Assembly: GCA_963924555.1 (NCBI GenBank)
Contig: OZ004597.1
Span: forward strand, 3,800,404 to 3,864,403
Reading direction: 5' to 3'
Source of the DNA: Crambe crambe
Taxonomy: Eukaryota; Porifera; Demospongiae; Poecilosclerida; Crambeidae
Length of the DNA: 64,000 nt
The position numbers were made by a program, and so were the translations under genes. The notes under the pieces were generated by a model. The model was not told the origin of the DNA and ran no database searches. It was given only the letters and a program-made list of their open reading frames with translations. Shown piece after piece: positions 19,901 through 31,500 of this stretch (within the stretch, counting starts at the first letter, position 1; the number at the start of each line of letters is the position of its first letter).

Positions 19901-22394
19901 AAAGTTAGTTATATATTACACAGTGGAACCTTCAATAAAGGACGCTCCGAGAGATCTGAAGTACCTTTGTATGTACACTCTAACCTCCAAATGAAGACAA
20001 CCTCTCTACAAAGGACAAAGGCTGGGCCACCCCTGGGCTGTCCATTATTCAAAGGTTTCACTATAAGCAGAAATGAAGAGCTAAACCAGCTCATGGATTG
20101 GGTGATCAGCTCTGCTGGTGTTTTAAATGTGAAGAGCTCATGGAGTGGGTGATCAGCCCTGCTGGTGTGTGAAGAGCTCATGGAGTGGGTGATCAGCCCT
20201 GCTGGTGTGTGAAGAGCTCATGGAGTGGGTGATCAGCTCTGCTGGTGTGTGAAGAGCTCATGGAGTGGGTGATCCACTGCTGGTGTGTGAAGAGCTCATG
20301 GAGTGGGTGATCAGCTCTGCTGGTGTGTGAAGAGCTCATGGAGTGGGTGATCAGCTCTGCTGGTGTGTGAAGAGCTCATGGAGTGGGTGATCAGCTCTGC
20401 TGGTGTGTGAAGAGCTCATGGAGTGGGTGATCAGCTCTGCTGGTGTGTGAAGAGCTCATGGAGTGGGTGATCAGCTCTGCTGGTGTTTTAAATGTGAAAT
20501 TTGGTTGAGTAAATAATTATAGCAAATGATCAAAGGATCAAATAACGAACTACTAGCCAATGTCAAGCAACTTCAAAGCACTTAGTCCAACTTGCTGTGT
20601 TAGCTGACTAAACTGCACTCAAAAGCTACTGTTGGTCATTATAAAAGGCAGATTGACCTCCTATAAGTAAGCATAGCAGTCCCTGTACAATAGACATGAT
20701 CAGAACCTGTTGCCATATTCACAGATCAAATAGCTCAATTCAGAGAGAATAATTATATCTATAAAGATTAATAGCTACTGGTATTCAAATGGGTAACTAA
20801 TTAAGCTCACTCACCATGTAACTTCCCCTCATAAAAGGTCCTATGATCATATTCAGTTGAAGTGACCCCGCCCACCATGATCTCCACAGAGGCCCCAAAC
20901 ACGCCCTTTGAGTGGCGGAGGACACTATGAAAGCTCCTGATGTCATCAAAAATAATAAACACTTGGTAAGATAAGATTAAAGAGTACATTAAAGGAGGGG
21001 TCAGCCCACTCTTTTGGATCTAATATATTCAGATTTAGGAGCGTAACAGAGAGAGGTCATTCCAGGCCCAGAGGAGGAGGAGGAGGCCATTTTTGATTGG
21101 TCAGACCATAGTGAAATGAATAGCTACAGTACACAAAGTGTGCTGTTTATGGGGTCCGGGGTCATGCTCCCCTGGGAAATTTGACCTTAGATTGCAATCT
21201 GAGAGGCACAACTAGGATTGAAGAATCATTACACTATGGATAAAGTGCCAATATTTGTCAGTGGATTCCTTTGGGTATGGCTGCAAAAAATCTGACATGG
21301 AAGACAGCATTTATGTCTCGTGATACATAATAGATACACAAAACACCTGCAGGATAAAAGTTGCATGGCTTCCATAGATCACACTATAGATCGAAGTTCT
21401 TGGAGCTGCATAATATCTACTAAGACTATGAAGATTTTGGATTTCAAGTTGTTTGCAATAAAGATATTCCTTACATCAGGTAATTTCCATAATAGTTAAG
21501 TAATCACAGAACAGCTCATGGGTGAGTGTAACCATTTAATAATCACACCTGTGACCATACACATGTCACTTCAAAGATGTCTCTTGGAGATTGAGTGTAA
21601 CTGCAATGCAGCACATGATTTTGGGGAACATCCGTGGGTCCTCCAAAAAATTCCCATGCCCATAATATGCCCCCCTCCCATCAAGTGTGTGTGCTGTGTG
21701 TGCCGCATCACTATCTGTAACAACTCAACCAACTTGTGAGTATAATTCACTCACACATTAACTGGGGAGCATTTAAGGACAATGCAGGGCTGGAGGAAGT
21801 GGTCAGGCATGTGTGGGTGTTAGGGAGTCAATGTGTCCATGCATGTACATGCTGCATGTTGTGCCAAAATATTTAAATGCAAAGCATTGATGCTACAAAT
21901 TATTTGCTCACCTATTGTAAGCATGTAAATGAAACTGTATGCCATGTTCTTCTGGCTGATATCGCCCTCCCTTGGCTTCACGGGTGACTCTAATGTGCTG
22001 GGCAGCCAACTCCGAGGGGTCATAATCCAGCGTCTCATAGTAAGAAAACAGTTTCACACTTGGACAACATGCTACCATAGCTAGGGGGGAGAATAAACAT
22101 TCAAAGAGTATTTAGACAGGGATAATGTGATTTTCAAGAATGTCTCTCTTGAGTGTGGAGGGAGTAAAAGAGTACATAGCAATATTCGTTTAGATTGTAG
22201 TCAAAACCATAAGCTACTGATGGCTACTTGATATTATTATTAGCTATATCAAGTACCAGTTTTGGCTACAATCTATTGAGACATATGCTAGCTAGCAAGC
22301 TGCAGACAACACATACCCGATCCCATATAAGCTTACCTATTAGGGAGAAGCTTAGGACCAGCCTGACCGTGATCAGTGATCTTTGCGCTGCCAT
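16986..22394 (-). CDS. ADAM10: ADAM10/Kuzbanian-like transmembrane metalloprotease
   Basis: Nine exons in transcript order: 22394-22337, 22080-21912, 20936-20815, 19727-18886, 18649-18490, 18198-18075, 17822-17727, 17665-17369, 17160-16986. They give 680 residues with phases all consistent. It has a hydrophobic signal sequence, a prodomain, a furin-type RMKR before the catalytic domain, and zinc site HEFGHGFGSP|HD split by an intron at 18886/18649. The Met-turn is GNFIMFS. A disintegrin-like FCGNGILEPHEECDCG follows, then a cysteine-rich region with CNNFRGYC and CQLIDYE, as in ADAM10. In animals ADAM10 sheds Notch, cadherins and other ectodomains at the cell surface. Here the last exon ends in one hydrophobic stretch (FLLHFICACSVVYLELY) and stops, so the cytoplasmic tail is almost absent. 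The last exon is the least certain. Confidence 0.9.
17889..18042. mobile_element. MITE with CAGTG-type inverted ends (intron of ADAM10-like gene)
   Basis: It begins TACAGTGAAACC and ends GGTCTCACTGTA, flanked by TA on both sides, which suggests a TA-targeting (mariner-like) non-autonomous element of about 154 bp. It has no coding capacity. Confidence 0.65.
18733..18874. mobile_element. MITE, CAGTGGAA family
   Basis: The ends are CAGTGGAAACTCC and GGAGGTTCCACTG in inverse orientation. The inside carries AAAGGACA / GAGGACAA repeats shared with the copy at 19921-20062 and with diverged pieces near 32900 and 36110. Confidence 0.75.
19921..20062. mobile_element. MITE, CAGTGGAA family, second copy
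   Basis: It starts CAGTGGAACCTTCAATAAAG and ends AAAGGTTTCACTA. The order of the internal AAAGGACA and ACAACCTCTCTACAAAGG motifs is the same as in 18733-18874. It lies in the intron before the large catalytic exon. Confidence 0.7.
20095..20495. repeat. 40-bp minisatellite in intron of ADAM10-like gene
   Basis: About ten head-to-tail copies of a unit containing GAGCTCATGGAGTGGGTGAT followed by CAGCTCTGCTGGTGTGTGAA. The first and last copies both end in GGTGTTTTAAATGTGAA instead of GTGTGTGAA. One copy has a short deletion near 20274. Confidence 0.95.
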
Positions 22395-23777
22395 CGTCTG
22401 CAAGGCAGGCCAGTATAGTAGGAATTGAACTAACCGGAAGAAAGCGCCACGCGCATGCTCAGTAGTAAAAACAGCTATGACGGGTTGATGCACCCGGACC
22501 CATAGATTAATTGTATACTCTACTTCAATCATGCCCTCATACCTAAAATATAGTGAAATTTACATGTATACAAGAGTTTCAGCCAATAGTTCACATTTGC
22601 TGGGTGTGTCTTTGTGTACCTTTTTTGAAAAAGTGAAGTTGTTTCTAGTGACCCCAATTTATATTCATAACAAGTAGTTATTCCTTCATGCCCTGCACCT
22701 ATGCTTTCCAAATGTATGCATTCCCTTGCCGAGAAAAAGCTCAATGATTAGAGTACATTAATTTTTAATATTATACTCCTCAGGGATGATCGACTGAGAG
22801 GGAGGCTTCAATATCTTCACTCATAGTTCAGGCAGAGAACAAGAAGGTGCAGAGGTGAAGAAGAACCTGAAAAAAATCACCAGGATCAATGGCTTTACAC
22901 TTAATACTCAAATTTGATAATTATTGTCTTTTTCTTGTTGTAATAATCAATGCAGGCATGCTATATTGCGTTTCCAATCCCGGTTACGTAGTCTATACAA
23001 TCTATGGGTGTACACTCTTTTTGGAGTGAACTTAGCAGTGGGGATGGTTTATGGAGGGTAAAGTCCCCCCAATCTTGCTAGCCAGCTTAGAAAGACCTGT
23101 GGAAATCCAAAAGGTACCGGTTTATTTTGTATAAACACAACTGGACTTACTATGAGCAGACCCCCATAAAGTTGTTGGATTTTAGGCTGCGATTGGTTCA
23201 CCTCTTGTTGAGACAGAGTAGGTGTAGAAAGAGGTGGCCTCTAGAGATTATAGCATGGAGGAGGATCCCAAGGGTTAAGTTAGGTCCATTGTTGAAAAGG
23301 GGTAGATGTTGTCAGTGTGTGCTGAAGAACAGAGACCCAGTAATATTTTATTAGGTGAGCAATTAGAAGTCAGTGTAGGTGATTTTTAGAACTCACATTA
23401 GGGATGCTACTTTTCTACAAGATCGCATGGCTGGCTTGGGGACAAGGCTACTAGCTACAGACACTGAAAACACTGTAGGCTAGTCTCGTGGGCCAAACCT
23501 TTACAAAGGGTAAGCCCACAAGACTAACTGTAGACACTGAAGATACTAGTATACCAGACACTACAGACACTGCATGAAAACACTGAAGACAGGAATCTGA
23601 AGAAACTGAAGAATTCTGGAGAGTATCATCCAGATCATCTGGAATGGCTGCAGGCCAAGTATTGGATGAATGTACAGTCATGGTTTTCATAATTATACCT
23701 GCAGCACACATTAGAAATACAGTGCTACATGTACATGATTGTATATTATATGACTTAAGAAGCTGATCTTGAAACTA
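22395..23777. other. Upstream region of ADAM10-like gene; no gene recognised
   Basis: It holds the ADAM10 promoter side, including an NRF1-like ACGCGCATGCT at 22449-22459. Around 23450-23630 there is a degenerate GACACTGAAGA / GACACTRCAGA tandem repeat. No supported coding region. Confidence 0.5.
22449..22459 (-). promoter_or_regulatory. NRF1-like GCGCATGC site upstream of ADAM10-like start
   Basis: A palindromic GCGCATGC-type motif 55 bp upstream of the ATG. Similar motifs lie 60-110 bp upstream of three other starts in this window (46241, 51833, 57409). NRF1 (consensus YGCGCAYGCGCR) is a known metazoan promoter factor; use here is inferred. Confidence 0.45.
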
Positions 23778-25421
23778 TCAAGCATAAGAAATATCATAAC
23801 TCTTTGTTCTGTGAACCAAACTTATCAACTGGTAAATTCTCCTTGTAACCATTGGTGCTGCAATTATGCAAAGAGGCAGTGATATAACTAAGAGGATATA
23901 GAGTTTGTGGGGGATTGCTGGAGTGGAGCCCAAAGGAGCCAGCCACAAGCCTCGTCTGTTGGCATCCCTCAAGTGGTGAGAGAGTGTAGAGGTGATGAAC
24001 AGGGCAGGGAGATCTTGCAGTACACTGTTTTTCTTTAGAAAAGGGAAGGCATAAACCATGATGGAGAGTAGTGCAGCACAGATGGGAATGAGGGTGCTAT
24101 TGTGGGCAAAGGGTCTCCTGCTCAAATTTAGAGCATCCTACAGGAACAAGAACAAAGATTACTGTTTAGTGATAGCATTTTATATACGAAGGCAAGTGAA
24201 GTGAGCCCCCCTAATCATTTATTATCATTATACATAATAATTATGAACATCACGTTCAATGTGCATGTGTGTATTTCCACATCACTGCTATGAAATTTGC
24301 TATGGAGACCAAATTGTCATTTACAAGGATCAGCCATTTTGACTTGGCTATTTTGCCACCAGTCATTATACTTACTTTACATATCAGTGATGATAATCAT
24401 CCAAAGGGACACCCCCTAAATAAACAGTCTTTTAAAGTGGGCATGGCAAAATTAATTCAGCCGCCACTTAAGAATCAGCAGAACCCTGAAGGATATGAAG
24501 GAACATGCACTGAGACAGGAGTAGTACATTGCTTTGCTCACCAATTGAATAATTATTATGTTACACAAATCTGAAAAATACTTTGATTAGCAAGATCTGA
24601 AATTCTTTGTATCAAGAACTTTGAGCGGTTCAAACTCCTGCCTCCTGCTAGCTACAGATTCAAAAGAGTGTAAGTGATTCTTCCACAGAAGGCTGTAGCA
24701 TCTTGAGAACCACATACGCATATAGTGGGTTCATGTGCATCATGGAATTAGAGATATCTTACAACTTCCCTAGATAGGATAGGATAGGGTCTTCCCCCCT
24801 TAGTCAGTGAGGATGCTACTAAGGGCCCGAGTATTTATATCCTGTTGGTTGAGCTGCCTAACCATCCTAACTGTAGTTAGTGTACTGTTCCAAATAATAC
24901 ACACCCAAAATTAATAGTAACCATAGCAATAATGTTTTGACAATTGAGTCGTAATAATACAACTTCAAAGTTTATAAGTGCCTAACAAGCTATTTCTAAG
25001 AGCCTGGGGTACTTAGAAAACTTACAAACATCAGCACCAACCAACAGCCCAGAGAAAAATTGTGGCCAAAGCTGACACAGTTGGCAGAAATAGCTATTAC
25101 TGTACCAGTCTCTCCTCCTTTTACCTTAATTGACAAAGATCTAGCTTCAATCATGTGGTCCACGTCCATGCCAGCAGCCATAAGACAACAGAGAATGACT
25201 TGAGCCATTCTAGCCCCAGTCCACTCTTCCTTACCCAGTAGAATCACATTGACCCAGCACCATCCTCCCAGCACTCCGTGCACTAAACTGTCTGACACTG
25301 CTCTTAGGGCCTGACCGTGCGCCAATTTCATCCACTGGCTCTCCCACCTGAAGATAATGTGGTCAGCTCCAAAGCAGAAAGCTACCAAACAGACACAGCT
25401 TACAGACACAATCAAGAACAT
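23778..25421 (-). CDS. TMEM267: TMEM267 multi-pass membrane protein
   Basis: Two exons, 25421-25125 and 24137-23778, joined in phase 0, give 218 residues against about 215 in human TMEM267. Family hallmarks visible are SDSLVHGVLGGWCW, MDVDHMIEARSLSIK across the junction to DALNLSRRPFAHNSTLIP, and SHHLRDANRRGLWLAPLG. Several hydrophobic segments are present, as expected for a membrane protein. The molecular function of the family is not established. ATG 25421 is chosen because it starts immediately before the first hydrophobic segment (FLIVSVSCVCLVAF); an extra upstream coding exon cannot be excluded. The single intron (about 990 bp) holds nothing recognised. It is divergently arranged with the CNB-domain gene at 25509. 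Confidence 0.9.
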
Positions 25422-25508
25422 GCAGTGACTTGGTAAAGGGTGATCACACTTAAACTCTGCACTCAAAAGTGGGTGGGGCTAGGCAAACACTATATACTGG
25501 GGGCCACA
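25422..25508. promoter_or_regulatory. Probable bidirectional promoter (TMEM267 / CNB-domain gene)
   Basis: Only 87 bp separate the two opposing start codons, so the 5' UTRs and core promoters must overlap or be shared unless non-coding first exons exist elsewhere. Confidence 0.5.
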
Positions 25509-27229
25509 ATGGGAACAGGCTCATCTGTGCCGGTAGAATCAGTTCGCAGGATTCCTAGGGATGAGTCTCGTAAGCAGATGCAGATAGTTAGGCTAAGAGA
25601 ATAGCAGGCTATAGTTTGATTTCATAGCTAGGTTGGTTCTGATGTGCACATTAAATTGTAGAGTCCAATCACCACCAGAGCAGTCACATCAACCACGGAA
25701 CTCAAGTTGCTCCCAAGTCTTACCACCAAACTCCATACATTCAAGTCACTCATTTATCTCAAGAACAGCAAAAGAGAATCCATCACTGCCTTTTTGTTCT
25801 AGGATCATCTCTTGGACTGCAATTCCGCAGTGATTATATTCTTATGAATGCAATGATAGTTAAATATGAAGAAAATGGAGAGAGACCAGGTCTTGGGAAG
25901 GCCAGACTGGATCTGCGTGAGGGAGGAAACAGTCAAGGGATATACATTGTGGACAGTGGGGAGGTAGATGTATTACATGGTGGGAAACCAGTGAACTGTC
26001 TCAGACCTGGTGATTTTTTTGGAGAACTTTCAGCTTTGTTTGGAGAGCCACTTCATATCAATATTTTGTTTCGTACAAGGTATGTTTGTAATAGAGTCCA
26101 TAGCCAAATTCAAGGAAGTAAATAAAACAAACAAACAAACAAACAAACAATAAAAACAAACAAACAGCAAAAACAATTCACAAAGCAATTCATAATTTGT
26201 ATGTCCATTATCAGCACAACTAGAATTATGAATACATTGCAGCGTAACTGTTTATCTCAATAGGGTTAGGTTACTCTTCCTGTCATCACCAGCCTTAAGA
26301 AAGGACTTAAATGTAGCTGATCTCAGCAAGTGTAAGGAACCTATGATGCAGTGGTGTGTGAAGAAGTAAGACTTTTAAATGTTGCTCTAACAGCTACTTA
26401 TGAGTGTGTTACAACTTACATTTAATAGGTCCCATATTGAAGCAAGCCGACTCTTTAAAAATCGAATCCTCATTGAAAAGATCGTTATAAACTGCATGAA
26501 GGTATTTTATGTCTGGAAATCTATTTCTAATTTGTATTTTATACCTCTTCATAGTGTTCTATTTTTTATTCATTCACTGATAATGCACTTGCCTACATTG
26601 CTGGTGTAGTGAAGCCACGTAAGCTCTATATCATTACTATGGCTAGCTACAGTAGTAGACTCATACCTCCCCTCCTCCTCCTCCTCTTCCTCCTCTCCTC
26701 CTCTTCCTCCTCCTCCTCCTCCTCTTCCTCCTCCTCCTCCTCCTCCTCCTCTTCCTCCTCCTCCTCCTCCTCTTCCTCCTCCTCCTCCTCTCATCCTCTT
26801 CCTCCTCCTCCTCCCCTCCTCGGCCTCCTCTCCTCCTCCTCCTCCTTCTCCCCTCTCCTCTTCCTCCTCTTCTCCTCTTCCATGTAGAGCTTTTCAATAA
26901 AAATGAAATTTTATATTCGATTGGAGAATATCCATCACATGCTTATCTCATTCTCAGAGGACGGTATGTTACAATTATCTCTAGATCCACAGTAATTCTA
27001 ATTCTAATTGTGCAGTTTTGAATGTTCCAATGGTGAAACCGAGACAGTTTTTAAAGATGTCAGGTATTCTGATGAAGGTTGTTGCATTGGAGGAAAAGGT
27101 GCTTGCCTACATGCAGATATACAGTACTTAGTGCAAGCATGCAATGCAATTCCCATACAGAAATGCTTAGTGGCAAACCAAGAGCTCTTCAGGCTATTGC
27201 GATGGAACCACTATTGGCTGTGCCAATAG
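25509..27229 (+). CDS. Tandem cyclic-nucleotide-binding-domain protein with N-myristoylation-type start
   Basis: Exons: 25509-25569, 25662-26079, 26264-26365, 26429-26501, 26890-26963, 27016-27229, all in consistent phases, giving 313 residues. The first CNB-like domain reads GIYIVDSGEVDVLHGGK, then CLRPGDFFGELSALFG, the typical beta-roll and phosphate-binding-cassette region, although no canonical RxAA motif follows. The second reads LFNKNEILYSIGEYPSHAYL, then CLVANQELFRLL. The start MGTGSSVP has Gly2 and Ser6 as in N-myristoylated proteins (PKG II begins similarly, by family knowledge). No kinase domain follows: the frame ends at TAG 27227-27229. It may be a membrane-tethered cNMP sensor or a degenerate non-binding relative of PKA-R/PKG; that is inference. 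A 200-bp pyrimidine tract fills intron 4. Confidence 0.75.
26676..26880 (+). repeat. About 200-bp polypyrimidine (CCT)n tract
   Basis: Almost pure C/T, made of TCC/TCCTC repeats, directly before the acceptor of the exon at 26890. A purine-pyrimidine mirror tract of this length can form triplex (H-)DNA. Confidence 0.95.
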
Positions 27230-27635
27230 GGAGGGAAATACTTCAGGATGTGGCCAATAAGGTCAGCCATAAAAGACCTTGCATTGTTACGTAAATAATT
27301 ATTATGCAATAACTATGTTATGCAGTTTCCTCAGGAGGCTTCAAACGTGGGACACTTATATAATAATCCCAACTTATACTTCCGTTGATTTACAGTGCAC
27401 TGCCTATATATTCATTGTATAATTTCATCAGATTGTGAATACAACAAGCTACAAGCCATAGTGTTTATCTATGGTGGGTGACTGAAGCCTTAGGCACGCT
27501 GATAAAAAAAGTTCCCCTGGGAAATTCCGTTACTCCGTTATAGCTACTACTTATAGTACTTAAGCTTATAAAGATTCAAAAAGCCACAGTCGACAAGTAG
27601 ATCTATTATTCCTTGCCATCTCTCAAGCTGAAAGA
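27230..27635. other. Gap between CNB-domain gene and ROCO gene
   Basis: It should hold the CNB gene 3' UTR and the ROCO promoter. No motif or coding region is recognised. Confidence 0.5.
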
Positions 27636-28494
27636 ATGGGTAATGAACAATCACGTCCAAACAAGGTAGCTAAGTGCTGAAAACGTAGACTAGCTGCAGC
27701 ATGGTTAGCTAGCTAATTATGTTAGGACATTAATTAGCCATAACTTACTTATTATGTTTACTACATTAGAATGGCACTGATCCAATTAGTTTGGCACGGT
27801 TCAATTCACTCCGTGAGAATGCACATGATTTGGAAGAGAGCAGCAGCTATTCTTTGTCACCAATACCTTCAACTCCTCTGAGTGCATCCCTTCCTGGTGC
27901 CCCAAGGCTTCCTTGCTTGGAGACTCAGTCAAACACCGTGAGCAATAAGTAGCTATTATTTCTGGCATAACAATTATTATTGTGGCAGACCTTTTACAGC
28001 AACAGACTATAAACCCCATGCAAGCAATAATATTATGATAATACATCCACCAACATTATAGGGAAATAGTGGTGAGGGAGATAACTCTTATGCAGAATCT
28101 GGACCAAGTTCTACCTCTTCAGCCAAGGTACTATAGCTAGAAGGAAATGTTAGTAGACAAATTTAGCTAGCTACAACTGTTTTAGCTAATGATAAACACC
28201 ATGGTTACAACTGGATGGTTATGGTATACTAGCTAAATGGCTTCTAATTGTTCATGACATGTGTCGCACCCATGATCAGAGTGAAAATGGTCAATAATTG
28301 AGAGCAGAATGGATTCCTGAGGGGTATCAATGTACCCACTAAAGAGGATATGGAACAGTTAACTAACCCTGCAGCCACATTATGCACACAGCACCTCTGC
28401 CTGTAAAGGTGGACTCTGTCACTACTTTTACATCCTGTGTGTGTCTGGATACTGGAGTAACTCGATTTGTTTGTTTGTTTGTTTGTTTGTTCTT

Positions 28495-28525
<31 letters not shown>

Positions 28526-31500
28526 TTATTTGTTTATTTGTTTACAGGGCTGACTGACTCTTTTTAGCTACATGATCAAAGTTGACATTTTATCGCTTCA
28601 TATTATGATGCATCTAGTCTTTGGGGTACAAAAATGCATCCCATATGCTAACACCAAACATGTGCTGTTGACACAACTACACCAGGAACTATAGTAATAA
28701 CATATATAGTCAATTCAAGGTTCCTTCTTTGAATGATTATGTAAGAACAGTAAATGCAAAAATCATAGTTCCAGTTTCACAAAACAGGGTTATAGCACAC
28801 TCAAACTTTATGCGATTTAAAGTTTGAGGGGCTTCTTTAATCTTTGGGCTGGGAATATGATTCACTTAGCAAATCATAAAGATTTTTCTTACACAAAATA
28901 TATACTACTACTTTTGCTTATGAATGGCCCTTGAAACAGGGCAGGGAACTTGTTTCATGATCTAACTGTGCAAATTTTTTTAGTTATTTTTTATTATGAT
29001 CATTATTTTAGACACTTGAAGATCAACAAGCCAGCCAAATAGTAAGTCATTATATCTTCCTGTACACTGTAATGACTATTTAACTTGTCCTTACATGGTT
29101 GCAACTTGGTGTATCTCTCAATTATTTAGAGAGTGTTACAATACAAACTTCAATGATTATCAATTTACTTGTTTTCTTCTTCTTCTTTTTCACCTGCCTC
29201 CATATCTGATATTAACTTTAGCCTGTAAGTTGTTTTAATTAAGCCATTCAATTTAATAAGATATTCACCCATGCCCTCTATTATTTCTTGATAATGATGA
29301 TGAAAACTGGCCATCCTTCCTGCAGTGGGTAAGTTTTAGCACTATAACAATAATATAATTAGAAATTTCTGGTGTTGAATTAAACTACCCATCAATAATT
29401 ATAACTAGACTCACAATACTGCAGCAGAGAAATCATGTAGTCTATTTACAAAAGAAAAAAAATAATACAATACTGCAATACACTTCTGGCCATAAGGTTA
29501 CTGTCACACTGAATCTTTTCTGTTATATATTATTGCATGCCACCATGGACATCAATTCTTCAGCAAGAGGAACGATTAAAAGGTAAGCTCATGCAATGAA
29601 CACAATGATACTCACTCTTTACAATATGGTTGTTGTTGTTGTTGTTGTTGTTGTTGGCTAACTATATTATACTGGGACATACCAGGTCAAACTAGTAATT
29701 TTTTCAAAATCACAAAATCCACGAAAATTTTATATGTATCAACTAAATTTTCACACTATGCTAAAACCAACCATTATGTTCATTGTAGGTGATTATCGAC
29801 AAGCACTGGAACGAGGCAAAGTGAAACTGGCCTATTCACGTGTCATGCTCCTTGGCGCTGGAGGTGTTGGCAAGAGCAGTCTCCAGCGTGGACTGATGAA
29901 TCAGAGATTAGTCGAGGCTAACAGCACTCAGTTAGCCGATATCAGCACCATCACCCTTTCTCACTGGGCCAAAAGTGGGAACAAGGGGGAGGAACACTGG
30001 AGGTCAGTCGAAGAAGATGATGAGGTCCATGAACTGGTTGGTCTGGTACAGCTAGTGGTAAATATGCACAGTGGACGATGCAAAACACCACACAATCGAT
30101 TTGTGAGTATGATGAAAGCTGGAATCGATGGACTTGCTTCAGCCATAAGGGTGAATGGAGGAAAGCCGACGAAATATGATTGCATTCTGCAGGAAGTTTT
30201 GACGCGTGCAATAAAAATTCTCCAAGAAAATCCCGACATGCAAGCATCGGAAAATGAAGTTTTCATGCATGTGTGGGATTGCGGTGGCCAACCTATTTTT
30301 CTTAGCATTCTGCCAGCATTTTTGACTGATAAAACAATGTTTTTATTAGTATTTGATGCAAGAAATAATCTACATGATCGTTGTATAGCCTTGTCCCATT
30401 ACAGAGATCGCGTGATTTCTGAAAGTGCTGAAGAAGTTACAACAATGGAGTTTCTACTGCAGTGGATGTCCTGTATAGATGCAACCCTTTCTTCAAGGAA
30501 AAATGACGGTGGCAGCCTCAATAATTATCCTCAAATTCTCCCAGTTGGCACTCACGGAGACGATGCTGATGTCCAGTGTAGCAAGGAAGAGACCATCGAG
30601 CAGCTTTATTCCGAATATAAAGACAAGGCTTGTGCTCAACTTCTCCCAACAAAAGGAGTCGTGGTTGACAACACAACAGCTGGCAAGGGAGAGAAAGAAG
30701 ATGTTGGCTATAAGAAGATACGATCCATTGTCCATAAATTCGCTCTGGAGGACTTGGCAATTGACACACCTCTAACCTGGGTTTTATTTCGGATAGTGCT
30801 TCGAAAAGTTGCTAAAACAAATCCGTGTATTCCCATTGACGAAATCAAAGAAATAGCCAAAGCATGCTCCATAGAAGAAAAATCTCTTGCTAGTGTTCTT
30901 CAGTTCTATCACGGTCTTGGTATATTTCTGCATTACAGTCACATACCTAGCTTGAAATCACAAGTCATAGCAAATCCTCAATGGTTGATTGATCAAATGG
31001 CTAAGCTATTCAGTCCAATTGAGACTGAAACATCTCGTAATCCTTCTCAGTCAGACATCTTATCGAAGAAGGGTATTCTTGTTCAGCCGCTCTATGAGCA
31101 GATTTGGAAATTTTCTGAGCACAATCAAGAGCTAAAGGCACAAGCTATCATCGATCTTCTCGAGCACTTTCTCATAGTTGCTCCAATTGATACCAGATCC
31201 AGAGTCCATCAGTTTCGAGGGAAGGAATACTTTGTTCCAGCTGCTTTGCAACTCCTGCCCCTTTCCCAAGAAACACCAACTGGTACCGGTGAGCAAGTAA
31301 AGAAGGCCGCTCCTTTGCACCTAATCTTTGATACCAAGTACCTGCCGCCTGGTTTCTTCACACGATTGGCCACATCTCTTTCAAAACAGCCCAAATGTCA
31401 AGTAGCCTTTTCCCAAGGTATCTACAGAAATAGAGTATCGTTTCTCTTTGGTGATGCTGGTTCTGAGATTGACACCATTACGATCACTGAGCGCACGTGT

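Noticed and set aside
20095..20495. CRISPR-like array
   Set aside because: Units are contiguous without unique spacers and lie in an intron of an animal gene.
26609..26897. Long poly-serine and Arg/Gly-rich open frames
   Set aside because: Pure consequence of the (CCT)n tract; the real feature is the repeat and the exon after it.
29734..29788. ATG at 29734 as the ROCO start
   Set aside because: It precedes a clear acceptor (TTGTAG at 29788) and upstream in-phase exons from MGNEQS explain the N-terminus better; not excluded as an alternative start.
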